This document shows, piece by piece, positions 17,389 to 24,757 of a stretch of 25,134 bases of DNA; within the stretch, counting starts at the first letter, position 1; every line of letters starts with the position of its first letter. Below the pieces are notes generated by a model. It saw only the letters and a list, made by a program, of their open reading frames with translations. It searched no databases and was not told the origin of the DNA. Source of the DNA: a virus; the IMG/VR virus record IMGVR_UViG_3300030104_001131, positions 1-25,134 of that record; one strand, 5' to 3'. The position numbers and the translations under genes are program-made.

Positions 17389-19358
17389 TGTCATATACAT
17401 TAGTACCAAGTGAACTTATTGTAGATGGTGCTATCACTAGTGCAAAGTTAGATACTAATATTGCAATATCAGGAACATTAGGTGTAACAGGAGAAGTAAC
17501 TTTAGCTACTCATCTTGTTATGGGAGATAACGATAAGATAAAGATAGGTACAGGTGGAGACCTAGAGATTTATCACGATGGTTCAAACAGTTACATAGCT
17601 AATTCAACAGGTAATATTTACATAGCAGATACTAATGGTGCTGTGCATATACAAGCTAAACTTAATGAAGAAAGCATTGTATGTGCAGCAGATGGTGCAG
17701 TAACCCTTTATCACGATAATAGTGCAAAACTTGCTACAACAAGTTCAGGTGTAGATGTTACAGGAACACTTAATACAGATGGGATTGTTAGTACAGTAGG
17801 AATTACAGTAGACCATTCTGATGGCACGGACAACATTAGTATTACTCCAACATCTAGTGGTGGTGTTTTAAATGTAAGAAATTCAAGTGGAACTTCTGTT
17901 ATTGCTTTAGATGGTCGTGATGGTCAAATTGGAATTGATATTACAGGAACACTAACAGCAACTACACTAGCAGGAACTTTATCAACAGCAGCACAAACTA
18001 ACATTACAAGTGTTGGAACTCTTACTACTCTCACAGTAGATGATATAACAATTAATGGTTCTACTATTTCTGATAGTGGTGATTTAACTGTAGATGTTGG
18101 TGGTAATATTATTCTTGATGCTGATGCAGGTGATATTGAATTACATGATGCTGGTACAAAAATAGGACAGTTTGCACTTAACAATACTGGAAATTTTGAT
18201 ATTTATTCAGCAGTATCAGATGCAGATATTAGAATTAGAGGAAATGATGGTGGCTCAACTATTACAGCTCTTACTCTTGATATGTCAGCAGCAGGTGCAG
18301 CTACATTTAATGATTTAGTTGATGCAAAAAACTTTAAAATAAATGGTGGTCAAGGTTCTGATGGACAAGTATTAACATCTACTGGTAGTGGCGTTGCATG
18401 GGAAGATGCATCAGGAACAACTATTAATAACAATGCTGATAATAGAGTTATCACTGGTAGTGGTACTGCTAATACTTTAAATGGTGAAGCAAATGTTATA
18501 ATAGATGGTGAATCAAATATATCTTTTGGTACTCAAAAACAAGACCCAAACTGGTCGCAGTTTTTTAATGCAATATCAGGTAATTATGGTGGTCATGTAT
18601 CTTTTCAAAATAATAATGTACCTGTAACTACTTTAGGAAATAATTTTTATATAAATAATTCAACAGCAAATGAGAGAGTACTAGCATATCCTACACAACA
18701 ATTTAAATTAGACCATCAACAGAATTTCTTGTGGGAAAGTGCAGCTAGTAGTACAGCAGGTGCAACTTTTAGTTTTACTGAACATATGCGTCTTAATGCT
18801 AATGGTACGCTCATGGTTGGTACAGCTACAAATCCAAGTTATGCACATAGAATCTTTGCAGATGGTAATAGTATTACTGATGGTATTGTAAGATTTAACG
18901 ATAATGATGTTTCAGTTGGTTTAGCAAATGTAGTTCTTCAGTTAAGTTTTGGAAGCGATAATGACTGTACAAGTGCTTCATTTATATATATGACTGATGG
19001 TGGTGGTGCAATTGGTTCAATTACAGCAGCATCAGGAACTTCTGTTAGTTACAATACAACTTCAGATGAAAGATTAAAGAAAAATATTGTAGATGCTTCA
19101 TCTCAATTAGATACAATTAAAAATATAAAAATTCGTGAATTTGATTGGAAGAAAAATAATTACCATGAATTAGGAGTCATAGCACAAGAAATAAAAACTC
19201 TTGTACCAAATGCAGTAACAGAAGGTGGAGATGATGAAACAAAAAATCCTTTTGGTGTAGATTATGGAAAAATAGTTCCTTATTTAATAAAAGCAGTTCA
19301 AGAACAACAAACAATAATAGAAGATTTAAAAACTAGAATAGAAACATTAGAAGGATAA
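17388..19358 (+). CDS. Third fibre with S74 chaperone domain
   Basis: The 656-aa product starts at a TAATG overlap with the second fibre, with GGAG upstream. It opens with a short anchor-like segment (PSELIVDGAITSAKLDTNI) shared in part with the other fibres. LEIYHDGSN, a DNISITPTSSGG strand set, an AAQTNITSVGTLT block like the 86-residue repeat of the giant fibre, an IRGNDGGSTITALTLDMS block, and GQVLTSTGSG follow. The middle (about 350-540) is unique and may carry the binding surface. The S74 domain has Ser559 and Lys564 in SDERLK as the presumed self-cleavage pair, the VIAQEI and DYGKIVPYLIKAVQEQQ segments, and a terminal coiled coil; about 98 residues would be released. Two Cys codons are seen. 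It is probably a trimeric fibre or side fibre; its target is unknown. Confidence 0.92.
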   Translation: MSYTLVPSELIVDGAITSAKLDTNIAISGTLGVTGEVTLATHLVMGDNDKIKIGTGGDLEIYHDGSNSYIANSTGNIYIADTNGAVHIQAKLNEESIVCAADGAVTLYHDNSAKLATTSSGVDVTGTLNTDGIVSTVGITVDHSDGTDNISITPTSSGGVLNVRNSSGTSVIALDGRDGQIGIDITGTLTATTLAGTLSTAAQTNITSVGTLTTLTVDDITINGSTISDSGDLTVDVGGNIILDADAGDIELHDAGTKIGQFALNNTGNFDIYSAVSDADIRIRGNDGGSTITALTLDMSAAGAATFNDLVDAKNFKINGGQGSDGQVLTSTGSGVAWEDASGTTINNNADNRVITGSGTANTLNGEANVIIDGESNISFGTQKQDPNWSQFFNAISGNYGGHVSFQNNNVPVTTLGNNFYINNSTANERVLAYPTQQFKLDHQQNFLWESAASSTAGATFSFTEHMRLNANGTLMVGTATNPSYAHRIFADGNSITDGIVRFNDNDVSVGLANVVLQLSFGSDNDCTSASFIYMTDGGGAIGSITAASGTSVSYNTTSDERLKKNIVDASSQLDTIKNIKIREFDWKKNNYHELGVIAQEIKTLVPNAVTEGGDDETKNPFGVDYGKIVPYLIKAVQEQQTIIEDLKTRIETLEG

Positions 19359-19393
19359 TGGTAGACTTATGATTTTAATTAGGAGAATTAATT

Positions 19394-19699
19394 ATGGCAG
19401 AAGCTAAAGAAAATACAGTCAATGAAGAACCACAAGTTTTAACTATGACTGAAAAGGTTGATGATGTTGATGTAAGTAAACAATACCTTGTTGATGATAT
19501 GTCTGATGAAGGTAAAGTTATCTACAATAAACTAGCGATAGTACAAAAAAACAAGAACGATATAATTGCTAACGCTAATTTTGAAGTAGAAAAAGCTGAC
19601 ATACTTATAGCATATTTCATGGAACAACTTAAAAATAATCTTCCTGAAGCAATGGAAGATGAGGAAAGTGCTGATGACGGAGATAAAAAACCAAACTGA
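19394..19699 (+). CDS. Small acidic helical protein, unknown function
   Basis: The 101-aa product begins after a clear AGGAG (19381-19385) and reads as an acidic N-terminal tail, then YLVDDMSDEGKVIYNKLAIV and a long helix to about residue 85, then an acidic tail with DEESADDGD. Length and charge pattern suggest a coiled coil. I have seen similar short proteins beside phage fibre genes but cannot name the family. There is no membrane segment or catalytic motif. Its 3' end overlaps the next gene by 26 nt. A chaperone or fibre-attachment role is possible only by position. Confidence 0.7.
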   Translation: MAEAKENTVNEEPQVLTMTEKVDDVDVSKQYLVDDMSDEGKVIYNKLAIVQKNKNDIIANANFEVEKADILIAYFMEQLKNNLPEAMEDEESADDGDKKPN

Positions 19700-19865
19700 T
19701 ACAAGCAAACTTGAACTACATGAACAAATTTGTGCGTTGCGATATGAAAATATAGAAAGGCGTATGGAATCAGGTTCTAAGCGATTTATTCGTATGGAAC
19801 AACAAATATGGGGTTTATATGCTTTAATTATAGCTGCACAGATTATTGGGGCATTTTACAAATAA
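19674..19865 (+). CDS. Small C-terminal membrane-anchored protein, XhlA/holin-like in layout
   Basis: The start is placed at ATG 19674 (MTEIKNQTD), which has GAGGAAAG six or so bases upstream; a longer start at 19659 would lack that site. The 63-aa product has a charged helix (about residues 10-42, LHEQICALRYENIERRMESG) and then a hydrophobic segment (about 44-60, IWGLYALIIAAQIIGAF) ending in YK. This layout matches small haemolysin XhlA-like or holin-associated phage proteins, but the similarity is architectural. Its place between fibres and neck genes is unusual for a lysis gene, so a structural or superinfection-related role is equally possible. Confidence 0.7.
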   Translation: MTEIKNQTDTSKLELHEQICALRYENIERRMESGSKRFIRMEQQIWGLYALIIAAQIIGAFYK

Positions 19866-20521
19866 TGGCAGGTTTAACAGTAAATACAGCACCAACACAA
19901 GAACCTGTAACTCTACAGGAAGTAAAAGAATATTTGCGAGTTGATGATTCTACAGATGAAAGAATTATAAGACCTTTTATTGAAACAGCTAGAAGGTTTT
20001 GTGAAGAACATACTGGTAGAGCATTAATGACACAAACTTTAACTTTGTTTATTGATGCTTTTGAAGATATAGAAGACCCACTGTGGGAAGGCATGAGAAC
20101 AGGGCCATACATAAACTACTATAAAAACTATGTTGTATTACCAAGAAGTCCAGTCGTATCTGTAACCCATGTTAAAACCTATGATGATGCAGATACAGCA
20201 ACTACATTTGCAGCTTCTAAGTATTACTTAGATAGTGCAAGAGAACCAGCAAGAATAGTATTAAGAACAGGGGAGACTTTTCCAACAGCTTTAAGAGTGG
20301 CTAATGCAATAGAAGTTAAGTATGTTGCAGGTTATACATCACAATATAATGTTCCTGAACCTTTAAGGTTAGGCATATTACAACACATAGCATATTTATA
20401 TGAACATAGAGGAGATATGTATGATGCTAAGTTACCTTATCCACCTATGTTAAGAGCATTATATGCACCTTATGTGGTACACAGAGGATTAGGTTCTTCT
20501 TCCTTAATGGCACTTGGATAA
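19865..20521 (+). CDS. Head-tail connector protein, HK97 gp6 / SPP1 gp15 type
   Basis: The ring protein that binds under the portal and begins the neck. ATG 19865 overlaps the previous stop (TAATG); the longer frame from 19808 is rejected because MAGLTVNTAPTQEPVTLQEV is the expected N-terminus. Family features in the 218-aa product are VTLQEVKEYLRVDDSTDE, a helix with FIETARRFCEEHTGR, LPRSPVVSVTHVKTYD, IEVKYVAGYTS and the closing helix LRLGILQHIAYLYEHRGD. The C-terminal part ends in a Leu/Tyr-rich helix and a Ser tail. It forms the first gene of a tightly overlapped neck operon. Confidence 0.92.
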   Translation: MAGLTVNTAPTQEPVTLQEVKEYLRVDDSTDERIIRPFIETARRFCEEHTGRALMTQTLTLFIDAFEDIEDPLWEGMRTGPYINYYKNYVVLPRSPVVSVTHVKTYDDADTATTFAASKYYLDSAREPARIVLRTGETFPTALRVANAIEVKYVAGYTSQYNVPEPLRLGILQHIAYLYEHRGDMYDAKLPYPPMLRALYAPYVVHRGLGSSSLMALG

Positions 20522-20851
20522 ATGTCCAACTCTATTGGCAAAATGCGTTTTAGAGTAAAAGTAGAAACTGCTACAAATACTCGTGATGCAGGTGGTGGTT
20601 TATCACAATCTTACACACCAGTTACTTTTATTTACGCTAACATTAAGCCCTTAAAAGCCGATAGCACCTATAGACAAGGGATAGTGCAAGAAAAGGTCAC
20701 ACACGAGGTTACAATTCGCCACATGGACAATATATCTACCAATCATAGAATAAGTTTTGGTAGTAGGTTGTTTGATATAAAAGGTATTATAAATGTAGAT
20801 GAAAGGTCAAGATTTCTAAAACTTTTATGTGCTGAAGGTGTAGCAATATGA
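20522..20851 (+). CDS. Head closure / head-tail joining protein, HK97 gp7 / SPP1 gp16 type
   Basis: Sits between the connector ring and the tail and helps close the portal after packaging. The 109-aa length is typical. Recognised features are IGKMRFRVKVET, the DAGGGLSQSYTPV loop, YANIKPLKADSTYRQG, THEVTIRHMDNI and the C-terminal SRLFDIKGIINVDERSRFLKL. The gene abuts the connector stop directly (TAA then ATG), and its own stop overlaps the next ATG as ATGA. Confidence 0.9.
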   Translation: MSNSIGKMRFRVKVETATNTRDAGGGLSQSYTPVTFIYANIKPLKADSTYRQGIVQEKVTHEVTIRHMDNISTNHRISFGSRLFDIKGIINVDERSRFLKLLCAEGVAI

Positions 20852-21297
20852 GTGCTTTCGGAAATCAAGGTTTTAAAAACATAGAACAATTTAAAAAAAG
20901 ACTTGAAAAAAAATTGATTTCAAACCCACATGACAATGCATTAAAAGCTGTTGGACGTTCAACACTTATTGTTAATGGTGAAGCAGTAAAAAGCATTACT
21001 GCAGGTGGAACAGGTAAGGCTTATGCAAAATATTCTCCAAAAAGAACTCATATAGCATCAGCACCAAATCAACCACCAGCTAGTGATACAGGTTTTTTAG
21101 TAAGTCAAATTACAAGCAATATTAAATCCTATCCTGACGGTAGTGTAGTTGGTCAAATAATATCTGCTGCACCTTATTCAAAACACCTTGAATTTGGTAC
21201 AACGAATATGACCGAAAGACCTTTTATGCAACCAGCGTTAAGAAAAAACAAAAGAAAAATATTAGAAATATTTAATAAAGAAGGTGTTATTACATGA
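20848..21297 (+). CDS. HK97 gp10-like head-tail / tail completion protein
   Basis: The 149-aa protein belongs to the HK97-gp10-like family that acts at the neck or tail junction. It has a basic N-terminal helix (FKNIEQFKKRLEKKL), RTHIASAPNQPPASDTGFLV, a VGQIISAAPYSKHLEFGT strand and the diagnostic RPFMQPALRKNK near the end. It overlaps its neighbours on both sides by 4 nt (ATGA), so translation is likely coupled throughout the neck genes. Confidence 0.92.
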   Translation: MSAFGNQGFKNIEQFKKRLEKKLISNPHDNALKAVGRSTLIVNGEAVKSITAGGTGKAYAKYSPKRTHIASAPNQPPASDTGFLVSQITSNIKSYPDGSVVGQIISAAPYSKHLEFGTTNMTERPFMQPALRKNKRKILEIFNKEGVIT

Positions 21298-21698
21298 GTA
21301 TAGGACAGTTTCAATTACAAAGTGCTGTTTATACTGCATTAAATGTAAGTGCTATTACGTCAACATTGTCTTGTGGCGTATATGATGAAGTTATAGAAGG
21401 TAATACATACCCTTTTATTACATTAGGAGAAGAAACAGTAGTAGATTATGGAACAAAAGATTTAAATGGTGGTGATTTTACAGTAAATATACATATTTGG
21501 TCACAATATAAAGGAAGTAAAGAAACTAAGGAAATCATGGACAAGGTACACGATTTATTGCATGATATAAACTTAACAGTCACAGGTTTTAATTTGATAA
21601 ACCTCAGATTTGAATTTAGTGATATAATGAGAGACCCAGATGGTGTTACTAGACATGGAGTCATGCGATTCCGAGCAATAATATTAGGTACTAACTAA
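21294..21698 (+). CDS. Tail terminator, DUF3168 family
   Basis: The 134-aa protein matches the DUF3168 tail terminator/completion family that caps the tail tube at the head end. It opens with FQLQSAVYTALNVSA, followed by VYDEVIEGNTYPFITLGEE, then FTVNIHIWSQYKGSKETKEI, a VHDLLHDINL helix, and a C-terminal FEFSDIMRDPDGVTRHGVMR strand pair. It overlaps the gp10-like gene by 4 nt and is followed by a short gap with the ribosome site of the major tail protein. Confidence 0.9.
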   Translation: MSIGQFQLQSAVYTALNVSAITSTLSCGVYDEVIEGNTYPFITLGEETVVDYGTKDLNGGDFTVNIHIWSQYKGSKETKEIMDKVHDLLHDINLTVTGFNLINLRFEFSDIMRDPDGVTRHGVMRFRAIILGTN

Positions 21699-21715
21699 TT
21701 TTATAGGAGAAAAAT

Positions 21716-22159
21716 ATGGCAGCACAAAAAGGTAAAGATGTCTTAATGAAGATTAACACTAGTGGTTCTACTTATGTAACTATTGGTGGTCTTAGGTCTA
21801 CATCAATAACTCTTAATGATGAAGCAGTTGATATAACTAATAAAGATAGTCTTGGCACTAGAACTTTATTAGCTGGTGCAGGGGTAAATAGTATTTCAGT
21901 TAGTGGGTCAGGAGTTTTTACTGATTCAACAGCAGAAGCACTTGTAAGAACTACATACCAAGCACAGCAACCTACATCTGATGGTTCATCTGCACAAACA
22001 CCTGCATTTAAAAACTTTCAATTCTTGATTCCTGATTTAGGAACTTATACAGGTTCTTTTATGATAGCAAGTATGGAGTTTGCAGGAGAGTATAATGGTG
22101 AAGCGACTTATTCATTCACATTTGAATCTGCAGGTTACATAACATTCGCAGCAGTGTAA
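21716..22159 (+). CDS. Major tail tube protein
   Basis: The 147-aa protein is of the TP901-1/Phage_tail_2 type that polymerises into the tail tube. It shows MAAQKGKDVLMKINTSGS, IGGLRSTSITLNDEAVDITN, SISVSGSGVFTDS and the closing FAGEYNGEATYSFTFESAG. A strong AGGAG (TAGGAGAAAAAT before the ATG) fits high expression. It is preceded by the tail terminator and followed within 1 nt by a small unknown gene, then chaperones and tape measure, the canonical order. Confidence 0.93.
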   Translation: MAAQKGKDVLMKINTSGSTYVTIGGLRSTSITLNDEAVDITNKDSLGTRTLLAGAGVNSISVSGSGVFTDSTAEALVRTTYQAQQPTSDGSSAQTPAFKNFQFLIPDLGTYTGSFMIASMEFAGEYNGEATYSFTFESAGYITFAAV

Positions 22160-22160
22160 T

Positions 22161-22394
22161 ATGAAGCAAGTTAAGGTTAAACATAACAAAAGTCTTGTAG
22201 ATGGAATGTTATATAAAGGTGAACTTGTTTTACCTGCTAATGTAAAAGTTGGCGAGACTGTAAACATTGATGGGAAAGAAACCAAAGTCTTATCTACAAA
22301 TGTAGATTACAGAGACAATATACAAACAATTCAGGTTGCAAACGCAACTTTAGATAAAGGAGAAAAGTCAGATGGCGAATCCACTGAAGGGTGA
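22161..22394 (+). CDS. Small conserved-position protein between tail tube and chaperone genes, unknown
   Basis: The 77-aa product has a basic N-terminus ([20 protein letters not shown]) and short beta strands ([30 protein letters not shown]), ending in an acidic Ser/Glu tail. The ATG is 2 nt after the tail-tube stop and has no strong ribosome site, suggesting coupling. Its 3' end overlaps the chaperone gene by 23 nt. No family is recognised; a tail-assembly role is inferred from position. Confidence 0.65.
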   Translation: MKQVKVKHNKSLVDGMLYKGELVLPANVKVGETVNIDGKETKVLSTNVDYRDNIQTIQVANATLDKGEKSDGESTEG

Positions 22395-22722
22395 AATAAC
22401 TTTAGATTTAGCTGGTAAGGAATACAAAGCTAGACTCACAATGAATGCAATCATGCAAGTTGAAGATGCGTGTGGTTGTGGAATTATAAAATTAGCTACA
22501 AAAATGAGTGAAGCTGACATAAGAATGTCAGAAATTATCTCAGTGCTATTACCTGCATTAAGAGGTGGTGGTAACGATTTGCAACACAATGATGTTGTTA
22601 AGCTTGTAGAAAAAGCAGGTATTGTCAAAGCAACTTCTGCTGTTGCTAATTTACTTGCAAAAACTCTAACTGATGATTCAGAGGAAACAACAGACGAGGG
22701 AAAGTTAGAAAAGGTGGGTTAG
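22372..22722 (+). CDS. Tail assembly chaperone, unshifted frame (gpG-like, gene-transfer-agent type)
   Basis: The 116-aa zero-frame product starts at ATG with AAAGGAG eight bases upstream. It shows [22 protein letters not shown] and [14 protein letters not shown], then [20 protein letters not shown], the pattern of the GTA TIM-barrel-like/Phage_TAC_11 tail chaperones of alphaproteobacterial phages. Such proteins coat the tape measure before tube assembly. Near its end the gene contains G GGA AAG (22698-22704), exactly the lambda G/GT slip heptamer in frame, so most ribosomes should stop at 22720-22722 and a minority shift -1 into the longer product. Confidence 0.88.
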   Translation: MANPLKGEITLDLAGKEYKARLTMNAIMQVEDACGCGIIKLATKMSEADIRMSEIISVLLPALRGGGNDLQHNDVVKLVEKAGIVKATSAVANLLAKTLTDDSEETTDEGKLEKVG

Positions 22723-22925
22723 TAAGTGATTCACTTCCCATCAAACGTTATTTTTCTATATGTGTGGGCATGATGCACATGACACCTAATACTTTTTGGA
22801 AATCATCACCACAAGAAATATATATGGCTATAGATGGTTTTATTGAATTTAATAATGGTGCAGAAAAAGAAGAACCTATGTCTAAAGATAGGTTAAACGA
22901 AATGATGGAGTTATATCCTGACTAA
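22372..22925 (+). CDS. Tail assembly chaperone, -1 frameshift fusion (gpGT-like)
   Basis: Slipping back one base at 22698-22704 joins Lys111 of the first frame to a second frame that is open from 22677 to the TAA at 22923-22925. It adds 73 residues ([17 protein letters not shown] at its start, then [15 protein letters not shown]) for a 184-aa fusion. The second part looks like real coding sequence, resembling the small second chaperone (TAC_6/rcc01693-like, with the FWxxxPxEI pattern). Its first own ATG, at 22770, lacks a good ribosome site and would drop the conserved-looking [12 protein letters not shown] part, which favours frameshifting. The tape measure ATG overlaps its stop (TAATG). In lambda the two products occur at a fixed ratio and are lost from the virion; the same is inferred here. 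Confidence 0.82.
22698..22742 (+). promoter_or_regulatory. Programmed -1 ribosomal frameshift signal
   Basis: The heptamer GGGAAAG at 22698-22704 is in the G GGA AAG register of the zero frame. After an 8-nt spacer (22705-22712) a stem-loop is possible. GGTGGG (22713-22718) pairs with CCCATC (22737-22742), with one G-U pair, and AAGTG (22724-22728) pairs with CACTT (22732-22736) around an ATT loop, with a 5-nt bulge TTAGT on the 5' side only. A GAGG at 22681-22684, 13 nt upstream, could act as a stimulatory Shine-Dalgarno-like element. The zero-frame stop lies inside the stem. Confidence 0.8.
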
Positions 22926-24757
22926 TGGCTAATGCAGTAGACCAATTAATTGTTGAAATACGTGCTGAAACTAAGCAGTTGCGTAGAGGTTTAGATGATG
23001 TTAATAGAAAATTAGGTACAGCTAATAAAACAGCAAAGTCTTCAGTAGCAACATTTAGTAATTTAGCAAAAATTTTTGCGACTATTGGTGTTTTGCGAAT
23101 TGGTTCATTTATTGCTAATACTGCTAGAGAATTCCAAGATTTAGAAGCAACACTAGAGGGTATAACTGGTTCTGCAGAAAGTGCAGCAACCTCTTTTGAA
23201 TTAATAAAACAGTTTACTGCTACCACAACATTTCAAGTACAAAATGTAGCAAGTGCATTTACTACTTTAGTTAATGCAGGAATTGCGCCAACAAGCGAAG
23301 TTCTACAAGATTTTGGTAATTTTGCTGCTGGTGCTGGTAAAGACATTACACAAATGGCACAAGCTGTTTTTAATGCTACTACTGGCGAAATGGAAATGTT
23401 AAAACAGTTTGGTGTTATTGCAAGAGTTGAAGGTGATAAATTAGCAGTAAATTTTAGAGGTAACAGAAAATTAATAGATAGAGATGCAGATTCAATAGTA
23501 GCTTTTTTAAGAAAAATATCACAAGAAAATTTTAGTACAGCTTTAGAAAAAAGAGCTGCTACAGCAAGTGGTGCAATATCAAATTTAAAAGATGCTGTTT
23601 CTATTTTTGCTGCTGAAATTGGTGATGCAGGTTTACTGCAAGTTTTAACTGATGCTTCTCTTGCCTTAAAAAGTGTAGCTGAAAATGCAAAAATTCCTGC
23701 ACAAATTATTGGTGGTGTTTTATTACAATCTTTTAATTTACTAAAAAATGTTGTCAGTATTTTACTTGCTAATTTTAAAAGTTTTACAATAATTCTATCT
23801 GCATACGCTTTATCTCGTGCACCAGCAATAGCAACATTGTTTTTAGCACAAGCAATGACAGCTTTAAGAAAAGCTATTATGTTAGTTCGTACTGCTATGG
23901 TTTTATTAAGTAAAAATAAATTATTTGCTATTTTTGCACTAGGTGCATTAGGTGTTGAAAGACTAACTGGAGGTATGACTAAGCTATTAAAAAAAGCTGA
24001 AGAATTAGGTAAAACAATGTTTATGGAGTTAGGTATTTTAGACCCTGAAAACTTAAACGAAACTGACAAGGAATTAGAAGATTTAAATAAAGAAATTGAT
24101 GCAATGGTTGAAAATATGACTAGCAATTTAAGTCCTGCATTAGAAGATACTGGTGCAATATTTACAGAAGAATTGGAACAAGCTGTTACAAATACTGCAA
24201 ACGCTTTTACAAACGAATTTGTAGACGCTTTATTAACAGGACAAAATGCTTTAGAAAGTTTTAAAAACTTTGCAAGAAATATTGTTTCACAAATAGTTGC
24301 TATATTCCTACAAATGGAAGTTGTTAACAGAATATTAGCAGCAGTATTCCCTAACTTCAGTGGTACTGTTGGAACAGGATTATTTTCAGGTAGTGGTGGT
24401 GCAGGTGGTGGTGATATTGATTTAACTGCAGGAAAACTAGATGCTATGGGTGGTTTAGGTGGTGCAGGTGGTGGTGCTATGTACAAAGGACAACCTAGAA
24501 TAGTTGGTGAAAGAGGTGCAGAAATATTTATACCACATACTGGCGGCACGTTGATAAACAACATGAATAGCAAAAATGCAATGGGTGGTGGTACTACTGT
24601 TATTAATCAATCTATCAACTTTGCTACTGGTGTTGTACCTACAGTTAGAGCAGAAGTTATGAAGATGATGCCACAGATAGCTGATGTAACAAAAGGCGCA
24701 GTAGCAGAAGCAGCAGTGCGTGGTGGTAACTATAGGAGAGCATTACAAGGTGGCTAA
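22925..24757 (+). CDS. Tail tape measure protein
   Basis: Sets tail length and is ejected ahead of the DNA. The 610-aa product starts with VDQLIVEIRAETKQLRRGLDDV, the usual N-terminal tape-measure helix. A long helical stretch follows with FQDLEATLEGITGSAESAA, LVNAGIAPTSEVLQDFGNF and QAVFNATTGEMEMLKQFGV, typical of this family. Residues about 255-355 are strongly hydrophobic, with several possible membrane-inserting segments. The C-terminus is Gly-rich with a PRIVGERGAEIFIPHTGG motif, common at tape-measure ends. At roughly 0.15 nm per residue the tail would be about 90 nm (inference). The ATG overlaps the chaperone stop as TAATG, and the position right after the frameshifted chaperones is diagnostic. 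Confidence 0.93.
   Translation: MANAVDQLIVEIRAETKQLRRGLDDVNRKLGTANKTAKSSVATFSNLAKIFATIGVLRIGSFIANTAREFQDLEATLEGITGSAESAATSFELIKQFTATTTFQVQNVASAFTTLVNAGIAPTSEVLQDFGNFAAGAGKDITQMAQAVFNATTGEMEMLKQFGVIARVEGDKLAVNFRGNRKLIDRDADSIVAFLRKISQENFSTALEKRAATASGAISNLKDAVSIFAAEIGDAGLLQVLTDASLALKSVAENAKIPAQIIGGVLLQSFNLLKNVVSILLANFKSFTIILSAYALSRAPAIATLFLAQAMTALRKAIMLVRTAMVLLSKNKLFAIFALGALGVERLTGGMTKLLKKAEELGKTMFMELGILDPENLNETDKELEDLNKEIDAMVENMTSNLSPALEDTGAIFTEELEQAVTNTANAFTNEFVDALLTGQNALESFKNFARNIVSQIVAIFLQMEVVNRILAAVFPNFSGTVGTGLFSGSGGAGGGDIDLTAGKLDAMGGLGGAGGGAMYKGQPRIVGERGAEIFIPHTGGTLINNMNSKNAMGGGTTVINQSINFATGVVPTVRAEVMKMMPQIADVTKGAVAEAAVRGGNYRRALQGG

Noticed and set aside
19808-19864. Longer start for the connector protein
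   Set aside because: The extra residues are an out-of-frame reading of the small membrane protein gene. ATG 19865 gives the expected family N-terminus and a TAATG overlap.
22770-22925. Separate small gene starting at ATG 22770 after the chaperone
   Set aside because: It lacks a good ribosome site, and the open frame extends upstream through a slip site with coding-like sequence. A frameshift fusion explains it better, though independent initiation is not excluded.
23233-24573. Long open frame on the minus strand opposite the tape measure gene
   Set aside because: It mirrors the tape-measure codon pattern, has a low-complexity Ser/Pro/Ala/Lys composition and no ribosome site or family resemblance. 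The + strand frame is clearly the tape measure.
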